64,000 bases of DNA from Hippophae tibetana (lineage: Eukaryota; Streptophyta; Magnoliopsida; Rosales; Elaeagnaceae). The stretch lies in assembly GCA_037013495.1 (NCBI GenBank), contig CM072801.1, positions 29,376,001 through 29,440,000 on the forward strand, written 5' to 3'. Under the pieces are notes generated by a model. That model saw only the letters and a list, made by a program, of their open reading frames with translations. It was not told the DNA's origin and made no database searches. The translations under genes and the position numbers were made by a program. Shown piece by piece: positions 36,840-48,850 of the stretch; within the stretch, counting starts at the first letter, position 1, and each line of letters starts with the position of its first letter.

Positions 36840-39372
36840 TTATTTAGGAAGTTGAATTGGGTAGACCAGTTACCCGAATTGAATTGTACATAGAAATAAA
36901 GACTCTCAAAATGAAGAAGTCAAGATCGATGACTAAGCAAGGAGAACAACAACTAAATAAGTTGGTTAGTAATTTCGGTTGACACAAAGTCCATATGATT
37001 TTTAATAATTGATGTAATAATGCATGATATATTTGTGTGCTTTATTATTTGTAGAGAGATATTCAAGAACAAATATCCAGGGGTGAAATAATCGAAGAGC
37101 CTCGGAGAGATGCTCTATATCATGCATTCGGATGCGAGCATCATGGTCGTGTTAGGGGAGGTAGCCAATATGATGGTTATATGGAGTATTTAACATTCCA
37201 AAACAAAAGCCTCAGATGACCTAGTAAGGAGAAGTACACTAAAATTGAATAAGAACTCAACTTCTTTAAAGCCTCAATGTTAAGTGAGATTTCCACTATA
37301 AAAGAATATCAATCATAACACATGTCATGCATGACATTATTCTAAAATAAGGGCATGCATGCCATATTGGCCAGGCATGCCACCATCCATGCCAAGCATG
37401 CCACCTACGCAATCTCATGGCGCTAAAAATATATCTAGTATAGGATATATTCATCCTATTGGTCCTCCCTATATGCCAAGAATGCATATGCAATCAAGTA
37501 GTGATTCATCTTCTCCAATGCAATTTGCGCATTCTTACGATCAATCACATCATGATGACCGTTTTGGTGAGAATCTACATCCAATAGCTACCCCATATGA
37601 GAGTCCTCCTTTATTTGATAAATCATATGTGGTAAGATTTTAATTTGTGGTGTAGATAATCTATTATTTTTATTTCTTATTATATATTTTATTTATTATA
37701 TATAACACTTAAATTTTTACATAATATGAAATGTTTGTTGAAACACCCTTCATCAACGAACTTTGTTGCTTTTGGAATGGTACAACAATTTAGCGATGAT
37801 TGAATGATTCATAATCAATATTTTCCTAATCATTGGTGAATATTAATTGATCAATCATTGCTCCATGATTGTCCACTACCTATGCCTTCTAATGCTACCA
37901 CAATCCAAGAGGCGGTTGGACAATATGTGGTTTGGCCATCGATTCAAGTTCTAAATTTTGACGTGGTACTAATTTTTAACTTAAAAGATAACACTTGTTT
38001 ACTACTATTATTTTATTATATCTTTTATTGTTACTAACATACATAATAATTTTCCTTTAGTCTATTATACCATAACTCTTAAATGTGACACATTTAAGAT
38101 ATACGAAACAAGTATCTTATGCTAAATCTATGTTTAGTGGCCAATCATCGCTCACTAAGTCATTCAAGAAGAAGCCTTGGAAAAAGTATAGTTATGATTA
38201 TGCTTTAAACTTTAGTAGAAATATTGGCACTTTGATGACTAATTTTGCGAGGGCATCTAGGATAAATGATGGATGTACTGTGCCACTTCCTATAGAAATT
38301 TTTGGTGTAGACCTCGGCCAAACTTATATATAGATCGAGTGTATATTGTAACTATTTGAATATCAAATGATTGATTTAAGTATAATTCAAGTATGGGCAA
38401 GATGAGTCCTCAATCTATTCATTTTCTTTCATTTATGTAGAACATGTATAATTATATTTATATTATCTAATTACTTATATATATTTCTTTTATATAGGGC
38501 ATGTTATTATCGACTTCAACTTAATCACTCATCACATTTAGCAATGTTTTATGATTCGTCATATGTCAATCAATATCAAGAGAAGGATGTTAGCATCAAA
38601 GCTAAATAATTATGTGATAGGGCATTAGTGCTTAACAAAAATCAAAACTTGATAATCCCTTGGCCACTAAGGTTTGAAGATGACCAAGATCATTGTATGT
38701 TGATAATCCTTGATCTGTTCAACCATCATGCTTGATACTGTGACTCAGCTTCCATAGAATTGAGTAAAGATACAAAAGCAGTTGTTGAAATGTAAGAGTT
38801 ATAGCTAGCTACTGGTTTCTTTTATTATTTTTTGTAATATTTAATAAAAAACTAACTGTTTTAAACCTTGATAGGGCATGGAAGTTATGGAACAAGTTTT
38901 GGGGCATTGCCCTTAAAAAATCCTATAAGCTTATATGGAAAAACATTATGGTATGTAGAAGCGAATATTAATAATTTTATTAATTTTACTATTGAATAAT
39001 AAAGTTGTTCGAATACGGAAAATCATATACACTTGTTTTTTGTAGGTTCCACAACAAAATAATGGAGTCATGTGTGGTTATTATGTCATGAAGTTTATGA
39101 GCGAAATCATCACAAATATCAAATTTCTAATTGATGATGTGGTAATATCTTTTACTCATATACAATTTTTTTTAACATATTTGAGTTATTTTTGTGAATA
39201 CATGAAATTACATTCTTATTTTTATTTTAAATACATGTAGTTCTTTGGTTGAAACAAGACGGGCTATGACTAGCAAATTTTTGATGATTTACAATAGGAA
39301 TGGGTAGAACACATGGTTCAAATTATATCATCACAAGAAGAATCAGGAAAATATTCTAATGATCTTGAATAG
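36840..39372 (+). pseudogene. Decayed transposon gene with Ulp1/C48 protease domain
   Basis: This looks like the accessory gene of a plant CACTA or Mutator-type element. A putative start at 36911 leads into a basic segment, then (37054-37185) a block with an Arg-Val-Arg-Gly motif typical of such proteins, then a Pro/Met-rich stretch (37359-37470), a block at about 37860-37965 resembling the domain before the protease, and a Ulp1-like cysteine protease region. In the last, the His of the catalytic triad is at 38691-38693 followed by the expected hydrophobic strand, and the Cys is at 39073-39075 inside a Gly-Val-Met-Cys-Gly-Tyr-Tyr-Val-Met motif; it ends at a TAG at 39370-39372. Introns may account for some gaps, but in-domain stops (for example in 38730-38745 and 39250-39295) show decay. 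Confidence 0.6.
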
Positions 39373-39565
39373 CATATGACAACATAACAGTAATTTTTTT
39401 AATGATTTAATTTCTCTATTCCTGTGTCTGAAGTCCCTTGTTTGATGGATCTTTTGTTTGATAGATGATTATGTGCTCATGTATTTAGGGGAATGCATTA
39501 TTTTATGGACCTGTTTTTTACCCAAACTTCATCTCATCTCTCTTGTCTACTTTCCTTATGATAAC

Positions 39566-39895
39566 ATCATGGTAGCACTTTATTAATCATTTGTCTATAA
39601 ATATGAAGCTATATGGAATCTCTGTTGGTATTTTTAATGCTATAATGAGCTCTAAATATAAAGTCAGGTGTAACTACTATTTTGTTACTTGGCTTGTATG
39701 AGTTTTGGTGCCCATAAACGTATTACAAAATTGTTCCATACATTTAAGGGCACCAAAACTCATACAAGCCAAGTAACAAATCAGAGTTACACTTGATTTC
39801 ATATTTAGAGCTCATTATAGTATTAAACATACCAGCTTGATTCCAAATAGCTTCATATTTATAGACAAAAGATTAACAAAGTGCTAATATGAGTT
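39566..39895. repeat. Inverted duplication of PMD sequence (fold-back)
   Basis: Two arms of about 140 bases (left about 39573-39712, right about 39746-39888) are reverse complements with few differences, separated by about 33 bases. The outer ends read tagcactttattaatc and, reversed, tagcactttgttaatc. Each arm contains a piece of the PMD-type coding sequence also found at 24340-24480. A transcript across it would fold into a long hairpin. Confidence 0.85.
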
Positions 39896-40273
39896 CGAAG
39901 GGATAAAGTTATTATTATATCAAAGAAATCGTCGCTTGGTAATTTTAAAAGACTCAAGAAGGAAAGTAAAAAGAGGAAGAAAAAGGAATTTGCAACACAA
40001 TAATAAAATCAAACAAATGTACCTTTTATATTATTACATATTTACTTTAGAATTAAATTTTCATTTTAGTATAAATTTTACATATGTATTATTGATAATT
40101 GAAATTATAAAAACATTTAAATACTATATGTTAATATGAGTTTATATTGGTTGATAAGTATCTTCTTTTGAAATATCATTATCAAGTAATACTTGTATAT
40201 CTTTTGTTCTTAAATATTTCATTTTGTTAGCAAAAATATGTAATGTTTTAAGAAATATATTATTTTTAAAACC

Positions 40274-40460
40274 TAATGTAACATGTTACAATGATATATT
40301 AAACAAATTAGTTTGTTACATAATAAAAATAATATTATCCAACATAATGTCACAAGTTATATTTCTCTTACAACACAATGTAACATTTTACATAATTAAT
40401 ACTTAAATATCAAACATAATGTAACTTGTTATATTTATATTTAAAAACAATGCAACCGCT
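40274..40460. repeat. Palindrome cluster 1 (atgtaacatgttacat-like)
   Basis: A perfect core taacatgtta occurs at about 40278-40287. Degenerate versions follow at about 40350 (gtcacaagttat), 40378 (gtaacattttac), 40422 (gtaacttgttat) and 40450 (gcaaccgctac). Confidence 0.7.
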
Positions 40461-40895
40461 ACATAATATGATCAATACAAAATGACTCGCATAATATAGA
40501 ATATACAAGCAGTAAAATGACAAATTGTACCATTAAATTCAAATCAAATTAACAAAAAATACTATATCCATCAAAGTACTAAAATAAAAAAATAAAAAAC
40601 ATTACATACTAATATGTTTCCTATTTTTATCAATACTACAATATTCCAACAAAAAACAAAATTACAACTATTTGTCCAGCATCCTAATAAACATGGTTTA
40701 GAAATCCATTATTAAAAAAAATTGAATGCAATATCTATGCCTAATCTTTAGGAAACTAATGGATTTGATCATATTTAGTGCCCATCATTTCGTCAAGAAC
40801 TCCATAAATTTAAAGAACTCACAATCATGGCTACAACATAAAAACAATGAAAAATATATGAAGATCAATTAAAATTATATTAAAAATAAAAAGCA

Positions 40896-41279
40896 TTAAC
40901 AAAATAGAATTAAAAAAATCACTACACATTGGCTACTCTGGAACACCTTACACCACAAATATTGGCCATAAAATGTATGGATCGACTTAATGATTCTCAC
41001 CATATCCATGATAATCCAAAAATACAACAAGATGGGTATCATGATCACTATATGATTACACTTCTCCTTTAGATTAGATGTATCTGAAAAATCATACAAC
41101 TTGATAAATCGTTTGTCTAAATATATTATACTATACCTAATGATTACAGTCAATATTGATTGGTACATAAAATATGCCCAAATCAATCTAATTAATTGAT
41201 GTAGATTAAAATTATTGGTATCTAGATTTATATTCTTTGTATTTCCTTGACAAGTAGTGATCAAATTCATACACTCCAT
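40896..41279 (-). CDS. Unrecognised 127-residue open frame
   Basis: This is one of the longer uninterrupted frames in the repeat-rich part of the window. The predicted product is rich in Ile, Leu and Tyr, has hydrophobic stretches in its middle and C-terminal part, and resembles nothing I know. It sits between the two palindrome clusters, so it may belong to the same unknown element. The high AT content makes chance open frames of this size possible. I do not assign a function. Confidence 0.15.
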   Translation of the reverse strand: MECMNLITTCQGNTKNINLDTNNFNLHQLIRLIWAYFMYQSILTVIIRYSIIYLDKRFIKLYDFSDTSNLKEKCNHIVIMIPILLYFWIIMDMVRIIKSIHTFYGQYLWCKVFQSSQCVVIFLILFC

Positions 41280-41360
41280 CTGAAAAAAACAATTAGATTA
41301 AAATTAAAACACTATCAAATATGTTGAGTAGTTACATCATTCCTAGCTAAATCATTATTT

Positions 41361-41570
41361 AACATGTTACATTGACATTAAGCATCAATGTAATATGTTA
41401 CATTGTTTTAGCTAAAATATGTAACATGTTACATATATCATATATTGAAAAAATAAAAGCCAACCCATCCCATAACACAAAAAAAGGGTCTAAAGAAGAA
41501 TAACCCTTACACCTAACTATTATGTAACATATTACATCATTTGGTAACTCTTATGTAACACATTACATTG
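41361..41570. repeat. Palindrome cluster 2 (atgtaacatgttacat-like)
   Basis: Copies are at 41361-41374 (aacatgttacattg), 41387-41404 (aatgtaatatgttacatt), 41418-41434 (tatgtaacatgttacat), 41520-41536 (tatgtaacatattacat) and 41552-41569 (tatgtaacacattacatt). Each is a perfect or near-perfect palindrome. Confidence 0.8.
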
Positions 41571-41744
41571 TGACCTATATATAGGGCAACATGTTCATAA
41601 CATCATAATTTGAAAAAATAAAAACCAATCCAATACTTACACTAAAAAATGTCTCCAAAGTAGTATAATTCTTCAATTCGAAAGTGTCAAGACAATAGGA
41701 TCTCAATGCACATATCTCATACAAATAATACTTTTGTTTTCAAA

Positions 41745-44640
41745 AATTCTCCCCGATATTCTTGTGAAGCATATGTTTCAATTATCATTTTGCCTTGGGT
41801 GGTATAAAGCTGGTAAAGTTTTTACCTACACTTTTACTTTATGCATAGATAGAGTATCTTATTCTGTCTATTTCTAGATATGGTCTTTTTTCAATTTTTC
41901 TTGTAAAGGTTTTCGCACTTCTGCAAGTTTCTCGATATATGCTTCAGTATATGTCAAACATCCTAGATATCTTTGTAATTGGTTTTTTCTTTTAATACAC
42001 TAGAAAAACCTTGAATATTATTTAGTATATAGGGATGTATATTATGTTTTCCATCTTCAATTTCTAAGCCTAAATACTTAATTTTCTACTGAGAAAATAT
42101 TGATTTCCTTTCAGAGAGTACAATGCCTTCTTTCTTGCATTCTTATAAAATATTAATAATATCTAAATAATGTTTATTTAATTCACTATCAAAAATTAAA
42201 ATATCATCTATATAGACACATCAAATTTTTTTTTAATTTTTTAAAGATGTTATCCATATATCTTTGAAAGATACCTGGAGCTTATTTTAATCCAAGTGGT
42301 ACTATAGTTCATTGAAATTGTCCTTGGAGAAAACTAATTTTCATTAATTTTTGAGATTTTTCATCTAGTCTTATTTGCCAAAATATACTTTTTTAATCAA
42401 ACTCAAGAAGTATTTTTTTCTTTTATTAATGATAATAATTCTTCTTTCTTTGGAATAAAGTATCCATCATCAATGGTTTTTTTACTCAATACTTTGAAGT
42501 TTACTACCATTCTCCTTTTTCCTTTTTCCAACTTCTTTTTCGACTAAGAATGTTGAACTAGAGTGAGGTGGATTACTTTGTATTATAACTTTTAGTTCCA
42601 AAAATTCTTAAGTATAAATCACTGGTTTTACTCTACCAACATTGTTAGCGTCTCTTAATTTTATGTTGGCAATTGTTTTAAATTTATTAATTTTTGGATC
42701 TAAAGGATTTTCTGAGCTTATTGTTTTTAATAATTTTCTGATACCTACTAGGGTTTTATCTTCCTGTATTCATTAAGAAAAGATTTTTGTTTCTCTCCTA
42801 TATCTAATGAAATATTTTATAAATAAGGTTTTTCTTACTTGGTGTTTATTGCACGATGTTTTTTACAGTTTATGTTGTTGCATAAAGTTGGATTTAATAC
42901 AAACAAAGTTTTTCTTATTTTTGATATATAAATGGTATCATCATCTAATGTTGTTAGACTTATTTTTGTCTAAATATTATGTAAAATGTTGATATAAGTT
43001 TAGAAAATTATTTCTTATTAATAAATGAACTCATATTTCTTGTTGATACATAGTAGGAATATGTATTATTAGTAATTCTTACAATTAAATCTATTGGTGC
43101 CTTTTTTTAGTGTTATTTTGGAAACACATATTTACTTGCTACATACATACTAGCTCTTATATCTATATATGCATATAAATGATAGCTGGCATAATCTTTA
43201 AATTTTTGTTCTATCTTAATATAGGTACTATTTGGATTTATAATACTATACAAACCATTCATCTTCTAATAAAGAGTACCCTTATTTTGAGTGTTCATAT
43301 TCTAAGTTGGCTATTTTCTCCTCAATTTCCTCTAATAGACAAATACTATAAGTATCATCTATACATGTTTCCTCAATTGGTTCTAATTCCATATTAAAAA
43401 CTTCTAAGATTTTTGCTTTCTTTGGAAATTCATTTTTAAATTATTTCTTATATTGAAGCCTGCTAGGAAATTCATTGGCATAATTTCCTTCTTCATTACA
43501 GATCCAACATTTTCATTTCCTTTTCCATGAATCATTCTTGTTTTTAGGAGGTTTATATCTTTTTTCTTCTAAAATATTACTTTATATAGGTTTCCATAAT
43601 AAATCTTCTTTTATATTTTTGAAAATGTTGTTTCTTGAATTTATATCTTTTAAATTTCTTATATTTTTTATATTTCTGTTTGTAGGATTTTATATTACAT
43701 CCATATTTTTCTAGTATTTTAAAATATATTGTATCACAACAGGTTTTACCATTTCCTCTTATTTATTTATATTCCGTTCTTTATTGACATTTAATGATTA
43801 TCCAGCTTTTAAGGATTCTTATTCTTCATATGAAGGTGTTCGGTATGGTTTCTCTATTTCTCTAATTCCGACCTTCTGTTAAGGTCTTATGTAATATTCG
43901 AAGTTGTTTGCATAGAGGGTGGTAATTTATGATAATACATTTCATATTCACAAATAAAAAAATCTATGTAACACATGCTACAAATTTTCATATTTGTTAA
44001 ATGCTATTTGGCTTTATTGATTTCATTTTCACTGCATTCAGTGATAGTTCTTCCTTTATTTTCTCCAATAAATTATTTTTATATTTAATTTACTACTATA
44101 TCTAAATATTCTCTTTCTATGGGAGCATTTCATTGCATTAATAAATGTTGCTCTGTTAAATTTGAAAACCAAAGTTTAACATTTCCTATCAATTTATGAG
44201 CAACTTATACCCTACAAATTGAAGGATTTGTTTGTGTAGTTTGAGAGGTTTGTATGAGTACACTCATACCACTAACCCATTCATCTATGGAATTTTCCCT
44301 ACCTCTTATACAATCTAGATATAAGAGATCATATCTATAATTTTCATAGAGCTTAAATTCTTGTGGGATACTAACTCAAGTTCCCCAATGTAACCCTTCT
44401 TCTTCTTCTATTTGAAATGTCTGGCTCTTCTGACCTTTTTCTATTTCTTTCTTCTCTATATGGGTTAGATGTTTCTTTTTGCTGAGGAATTGGTAATGAA
44501 ATTGGTTTTACATGATCTTTTGGGGTCATGATTTCTCGTTAAAAATCAATCTCACTGATTATTATCATATCGTCTTCCTCTTTATTTATACAAAACGTTT
44601 CATCATTATATTTTTCTAATTCTTCATTAGTTAGTGTCAA
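41745..44640 (-). mobile_element. Endogenous pararetrovirus copy 2 (Caulimoviridae-like)
   Basis: A second decayed caulimovirid copy in the same orientation as copy 1, matching it from about 43800 down to 41745. On the minus strand it shows an acidic/serine-rich coat-protein N-terminal region (44640-43550), a zinc knuckle remnant at 43524-43474 (Cys-Trp-Ile-Cys kept; His and last Cys replaced by Asn and Phe), the protease site at 43166-43149 (Ile-Asp-Ile-Arg-Ala-Ser), and RT at about 42560-41900 with an intact-looking YIDD box at 42214-42203 and the conserved Pro-x-Gly-Leu-Lys ... Ala-Pro block at about 42310-42260. Stops and shifts are frequent. It is cut at 41745, before RNase H. At the other side it abuts a truncated Gypsy LTR. 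Confidence 0.8.
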
Positions 44641-44649
44641 CAAACTAAT

Positions 44650-44927
44650 TAACTCTTATCCTTTTTATATTTTCCATATATATTTACATCCATACACAAT
44701 CGTAAAAAACTTGAAATATAAATTATTTCACATAAAAAATAATCATAGATAAACACAATACCGAGACCTCAATTTTCTCTAACTTCATCATCCCACTACT
44801 AACTTAAGTATATACCAGTTAAAGGCTACCACCCTCGCACAGTGGTTCGAGGTCCTAACGCTTTGTTTCATCTTGAAAATCCACAAAGGATAATTCTACC
44901 TAGTGTTGACAAAAATCAGCATTAACA
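44650..44927 (+). mobile_element. 5' LTR (5'-truncated) of Tat-like Gypsy element
   Basis: This matches the right half of the LTR at 52150-52680: shared blocks include tcgtaaaaaacttg/tcataaaaaactta, tctctaacttcatcatcccac/tcttctaacttcattatctcg, gttcgaggtcctaac/gtttgagatcctaac and ggataattctacctag/ggatatttatacatag. It ends ...attaaca immediately before the primer-binding site. About 230 bp of its left end are missing. Confidence 0.75.
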
Positions 44928-44946
44928 TTTGGCATCGTCTGTGGGA
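44928..44946 (+). other. Primer-binding site of Tat-like Gypsy element
   Basis: tttggcatcgtctgtggga is the tttggcgccgtctgtggga PBS typical of plant Tat-type Ty3/Gypsy elements with one or two changes. Confidence 0.8.
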
Positions 44947-44999
44947 AGGAAATGTGTTCTATTTGACTAAAAAAAATAAAAAAAATTGTAGGGCTTTCA

Positions 45000-47430
45000 T
45001 GAAAGTTCTTCAATTTCCCATTTGCAAAAAATACACAGGTTTATGAAAATTGATCGAGGAGCAACAAGGTTTTCTAAGAAAAGGCCTCACATTCATCTGG
45101 CTACCATAATTACTAACTCGACCCTCTGAATTTTTAAAAGGGGCCATGTACCAGTCCCCTAGCTCTACTACTCAAACCCTAACTAATAATCAAGAGGTCG
45201 AGCCTTTCAACTAGTAGACTATCCATAAACAAGTCCTTTTAGCTCAATCATATCATGTAAGAACATAGATCTAACACCTGCACCTACCCATCCACAATGG
45301 GCCTGGCAGGTTTAGAGGAGTAGGTTGAGCTAAAACGCATCTAACCCTAATAGAAAACATATTGTAGGCCATCGTAGAGCTCTTACTAGAGCCATTGACT
45401 CATGGATGAATACTCACCCTATAAAACACCTTTACGACATCCTCTAATGCCTAGAGTGCATAGGGTAAGATCTATAGCCATTCAGAGTCTAACTAGAGAG
45501 GTGACCAACCATAGTATGAGCAGAGACCCAGGGTTAGCTAGACAGTCATCCCATCAAGAAACATTCCCTTCAAGCATCTATCTTGGACTAGTTGGATCTA
45601 GCCTAAGAGGTTTTCATCCCTCACGTTCTATAGGACCATTTCGAGGTCTGTAGGTAAGGACACTTCATCCAAGCTAGCCATGCTAACCAAGTAACCTCAA
45701 TGGTCAATAGCCATCCCAAGAATCATCACCTAGATGAAGTATTGACCATCCTACACCCAACTATTGATCGAGTCATACAACAATTGTAAAATGTTCATTA
45801 GAGGCTAAATCTGGGTAGACTCCTAAACCTAAAAGCCTTCATTAAGTCCCCATGCACCTTATAAATCATAGCCATCCCATTTTTTGATAAGTTTAACTTG
45901 ATTAAAATGGGAACATATGATGGCACAAAGACCCTTTGGAGCATTTGAAAAACTTCAAGGGTTGGATATACCTTTATGCTTATGTCGACACTGTTAGGTG
46001 TCGGGTGTTCCAAATTGAATTAAAAAACAAGCTAGAGCCTAATACCGTACCCTAAAACCTAACACTATTAATTCCCTCTTGGAAATTAGGAAGCAATTTC
46101 TATCTCACTTCTCAACCAAGAGAATGAGACCAAAGACTTGGCATATTTGTTAACCCTATAATAAGGAAAATATGAGTCCTTAAAGGATTTCTTTATCCTA
46201 TTTAACTTAACAAAAAATACAAGTGAAAAATTACCCAAACTTAATGGCCATCATGAACCTACACAAGCCTTATGCTAGGGAGCCCTGTGGAAGGACATGT
46301 CTAAAGGCTTTCCCATAACAAATTATGAGGCCACCCAACTAGCTAGCACTTACATCATTTGTGAAGGAGATGATTTCCAATAGAAAGATTCATGAGCCTT
46401 CCACAAAGAAGGTTGGGCAGAAGAAGTCATAGGTATAGATGAGCCCTTACGCCTTCATATTAAGGGTCTAGGCTAGACCAAAAGAAAAATAAAAGGACTA
46501 AGGATAGAAAACCTACCCATCTTGGGAAAGGTTTTCAAACTTAATCCCTCTCAATTCAACAAGAGAGGTTGTGTCAATGTAGGTTGAGCGCCAATATTGC
46601 AAGTCTCATAAGGACAATAGTCATTCAATTAAGGAGTGTCAGGAATCGAATGATGAAATTGAGTACCTAATCAAAAAAGGATAATTAGAAGAATTTGAGA
46701 ACAACCCAAGGCAAAAACAAGTAGCATCCTCTATGACTTTCATTCCTACCTAGAGAGAATAACTTCAAGGACAAGAAGTTTGAAAGGTTAGAATCATCGT
46801 AAGAGGCCCTACTGGTGGTAGTTCAAATAATACCAATAAAGAACTCATCTGATAACCTACTTTATGTAGTAAATTTCTATAGATTGTTGATGTATGTAAC
46901 TTAGGAAAATATCCTAAACTCACGGGCTCGACTATAACATTTTTAGAAAGAAATTCTTATAGGCTAATACATCTTCATGTTGATTCCCTAATAGTCACCC
47001 TCTTAATGGCCAATATAAATTTGCATCACATACTAATAAACATTGGTAACTCGGTTGACACTCTATTCTCTGATGCTTGGAAACAAATGAAGCTTTAATA
47101 CCCTCTCAAGCCTAAACTATTCCTTTGATAGGATTTTTTGGAATATCTTTCATCCTAAAAGGTAGTGTCACCCTACTAGTTACAATTAGATAGGGCACCA
47201 ATCTAAGAACAATCATGGTGGATTTTCTCATTTTAGATTGCCTATCACTTATACAACAATATTCTAAGAAGGCCATTCTTACATTGGGCCAAGATTGTAG
47301 CTTCAACCTATCATTTTTCCTTGAATTTCCCAATAGAAATAGGGACATAAGGTATATTGGGAGAGCATAAGATAGCCATAGAATGCTATACATATGGAAC
47401 CTACATGGGACATAAATTACCATGATAGAA
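45000..47430 (+). pseudogene. Gag and protease remnants of Tat-like Gypsy element
   Basis: Plus-strand translation across frames follows Tat-lineage gag. A Lys-Met-Gly-Thr-Tyr-Asp-Gly-Thr block (45895-45925) is followed by a retrotrans_gag core (45930-46200), a Glu-Ser-Leu-Lys-Asp-Phe motif (about 46168-46190), a Cys-x-x-His ... His-Ser-Ile-Lys-Glu-Cys block (46597-46650), and an Ile-Val-Arg-Gly-Pro-Thr-Gly-Gly motif (46790-46820). The protease comes next at 46975-47095, where the expected Asp-Thr-Gly active site is altered to Asn-Ile-Gly. Similarity continues to about 47420. The product is non-functional. The ORF at 47112-47423 on the other strand is a shadow. Confidence 0.7.
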
Positions 47431-48850
47431 GGATATACAATACTTCACCAACACTTATATTCTAATAAGAATTGCATCTATAGGTTCTTAGGCCATGTAT
47501 TCTCACACCTGGAAGATTTGATAGGACAGAAAGTCCAATAAAAATGGATGAGTGGGTCTAAGCCATCCTGACTCTAGCAAGTCTTGAATCCTTAGTGTGG
47601 CGCCACTAAGGACTAAACTGCTCAGACTCTAAGAAGTACATGAGGCCCTTAGTGCCTTGACAAGATATATACCTTTGCAACATAGTAAATAAAAAGCATA
47701 CCAACATATAAGCTCTATGCTTTTAGGTCCCAGGCACCTGAATGATCCATAAAAGTTGGATGCATTATGTTATAGATAGGATGCATACTTTCCAAAGTCT
47801 TTGTGCTCCAAATAAAAATTAATGTGGAGAACATCTTAACATAGTTTCTATCTCCTCTTAATTGGTTATAGATCTTGAAAGGGGTATATGGTTAGAATAC
47901 CATGTCACCCTAAGTTTAGGAATCATTTTGGATTCCTACACCACGTCAAAAGTGAAAACTTAGGTTTGTGTGATTTTGGAAATAAGACCACATGTCTCTA
48001 ATAAACACCTAAGAAAAGCATTGATCATATTAACACCTCACAATGAAAACATTCATCAACTAAACAATAAATATTTTTCTAAGTTTACAGGCTTAGACCA
48101 CTCGAAAAAATTCAAGTACTCTAAGTAAAGGCCTAATAGCCTGAGGGCTTAGCCAAGTAACCCTTGGAGCAACAAATCACCCAAACTTATAAATTTTACG
48201 CGTATATAACAAGTCTTAGACATAAAATAAGGCCATGTATATACAATTCAAAATCACTCAGAAATCAAATCATAGATCGTCAAACCAAATGAATGTATAG
48301 GCTATGAACCAAACCATCACCTGGCCAAATAGGAAATAAGTAGACAAAGCATAGTAGGACAGGGCTAAGTATGGCTAACTAGTAGTAAGTATGGTTAGCC
48401 AAGGTTGATTATAGCCAAATAGGACCTAGTGTGACCAGCCAGGGAGAGGCTAACCAGTAGCATGGTCGATCTGCTAGGATATGGCCAAACGGATAAGTGG
48501 CCAATCAAATAAGTCCAAGTGATAGTTCAAATAATCATGCCCAGTACATCCCCATGTCCTTACACATGAATCAAAACCCTATAATCTCACATATAGATAA
48601 TACAATGATCAAGCTAAGAAATAATACTAAAAGTACAAGTAAAAAGAAAGTGCAAAAAGAGTACCAAAGCTAGAGAAAATGATGTATATACATTCATGTC
48701 CAAAAGATTCATACAAAAAAGTCAAGTCTGTAATAAAAAGTAAACCCACCAAGTGCACTTTAGTGTGAAGATATATCAAATTTAGATTAACCTAATACAA
48801 TATAAATAAAAATAGTATGCTAGTATATGCACCTAAAGGCATCCTACATT
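47431..48850. mobile_element. Interior of Tat-like element without recognisable RT or integrase
   Basis: Where RT, RNase H and integrase should follow the protease, no catalytic motif was found on either strand. The stretch 48350-48500 contains degenerate short repeats of the type ggctaaccagtag / gttagccaag. Deletion of most of pol is the simplest reading. Confidence 0.5.

Larger units (their letters stand above)
39896..41744. other. AT-rich segment with repeated tgtaacatgttaca palindromes
   Basis: No recognisable gene. The right arm of the fold-back shares further similarity with 24300-24350 up to about 39950. Two clusters of a palindromic motif, 40274-40460 and 41360-41570, flank about 900 bases that contain an unrecognised open frame. 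Confidence 0.5.

Noticed and set aside
40274..41570. Possible CRISPR-like array because of recurring palindromes
   Set aside because: Irregular spacing, no uniform spacers, and a plant nuclear context.
42807..43397. Plus-strand open frames within pararetrovirus copy 2
   Set aside because: The coding signal (protease, RT) is on the minus strand.
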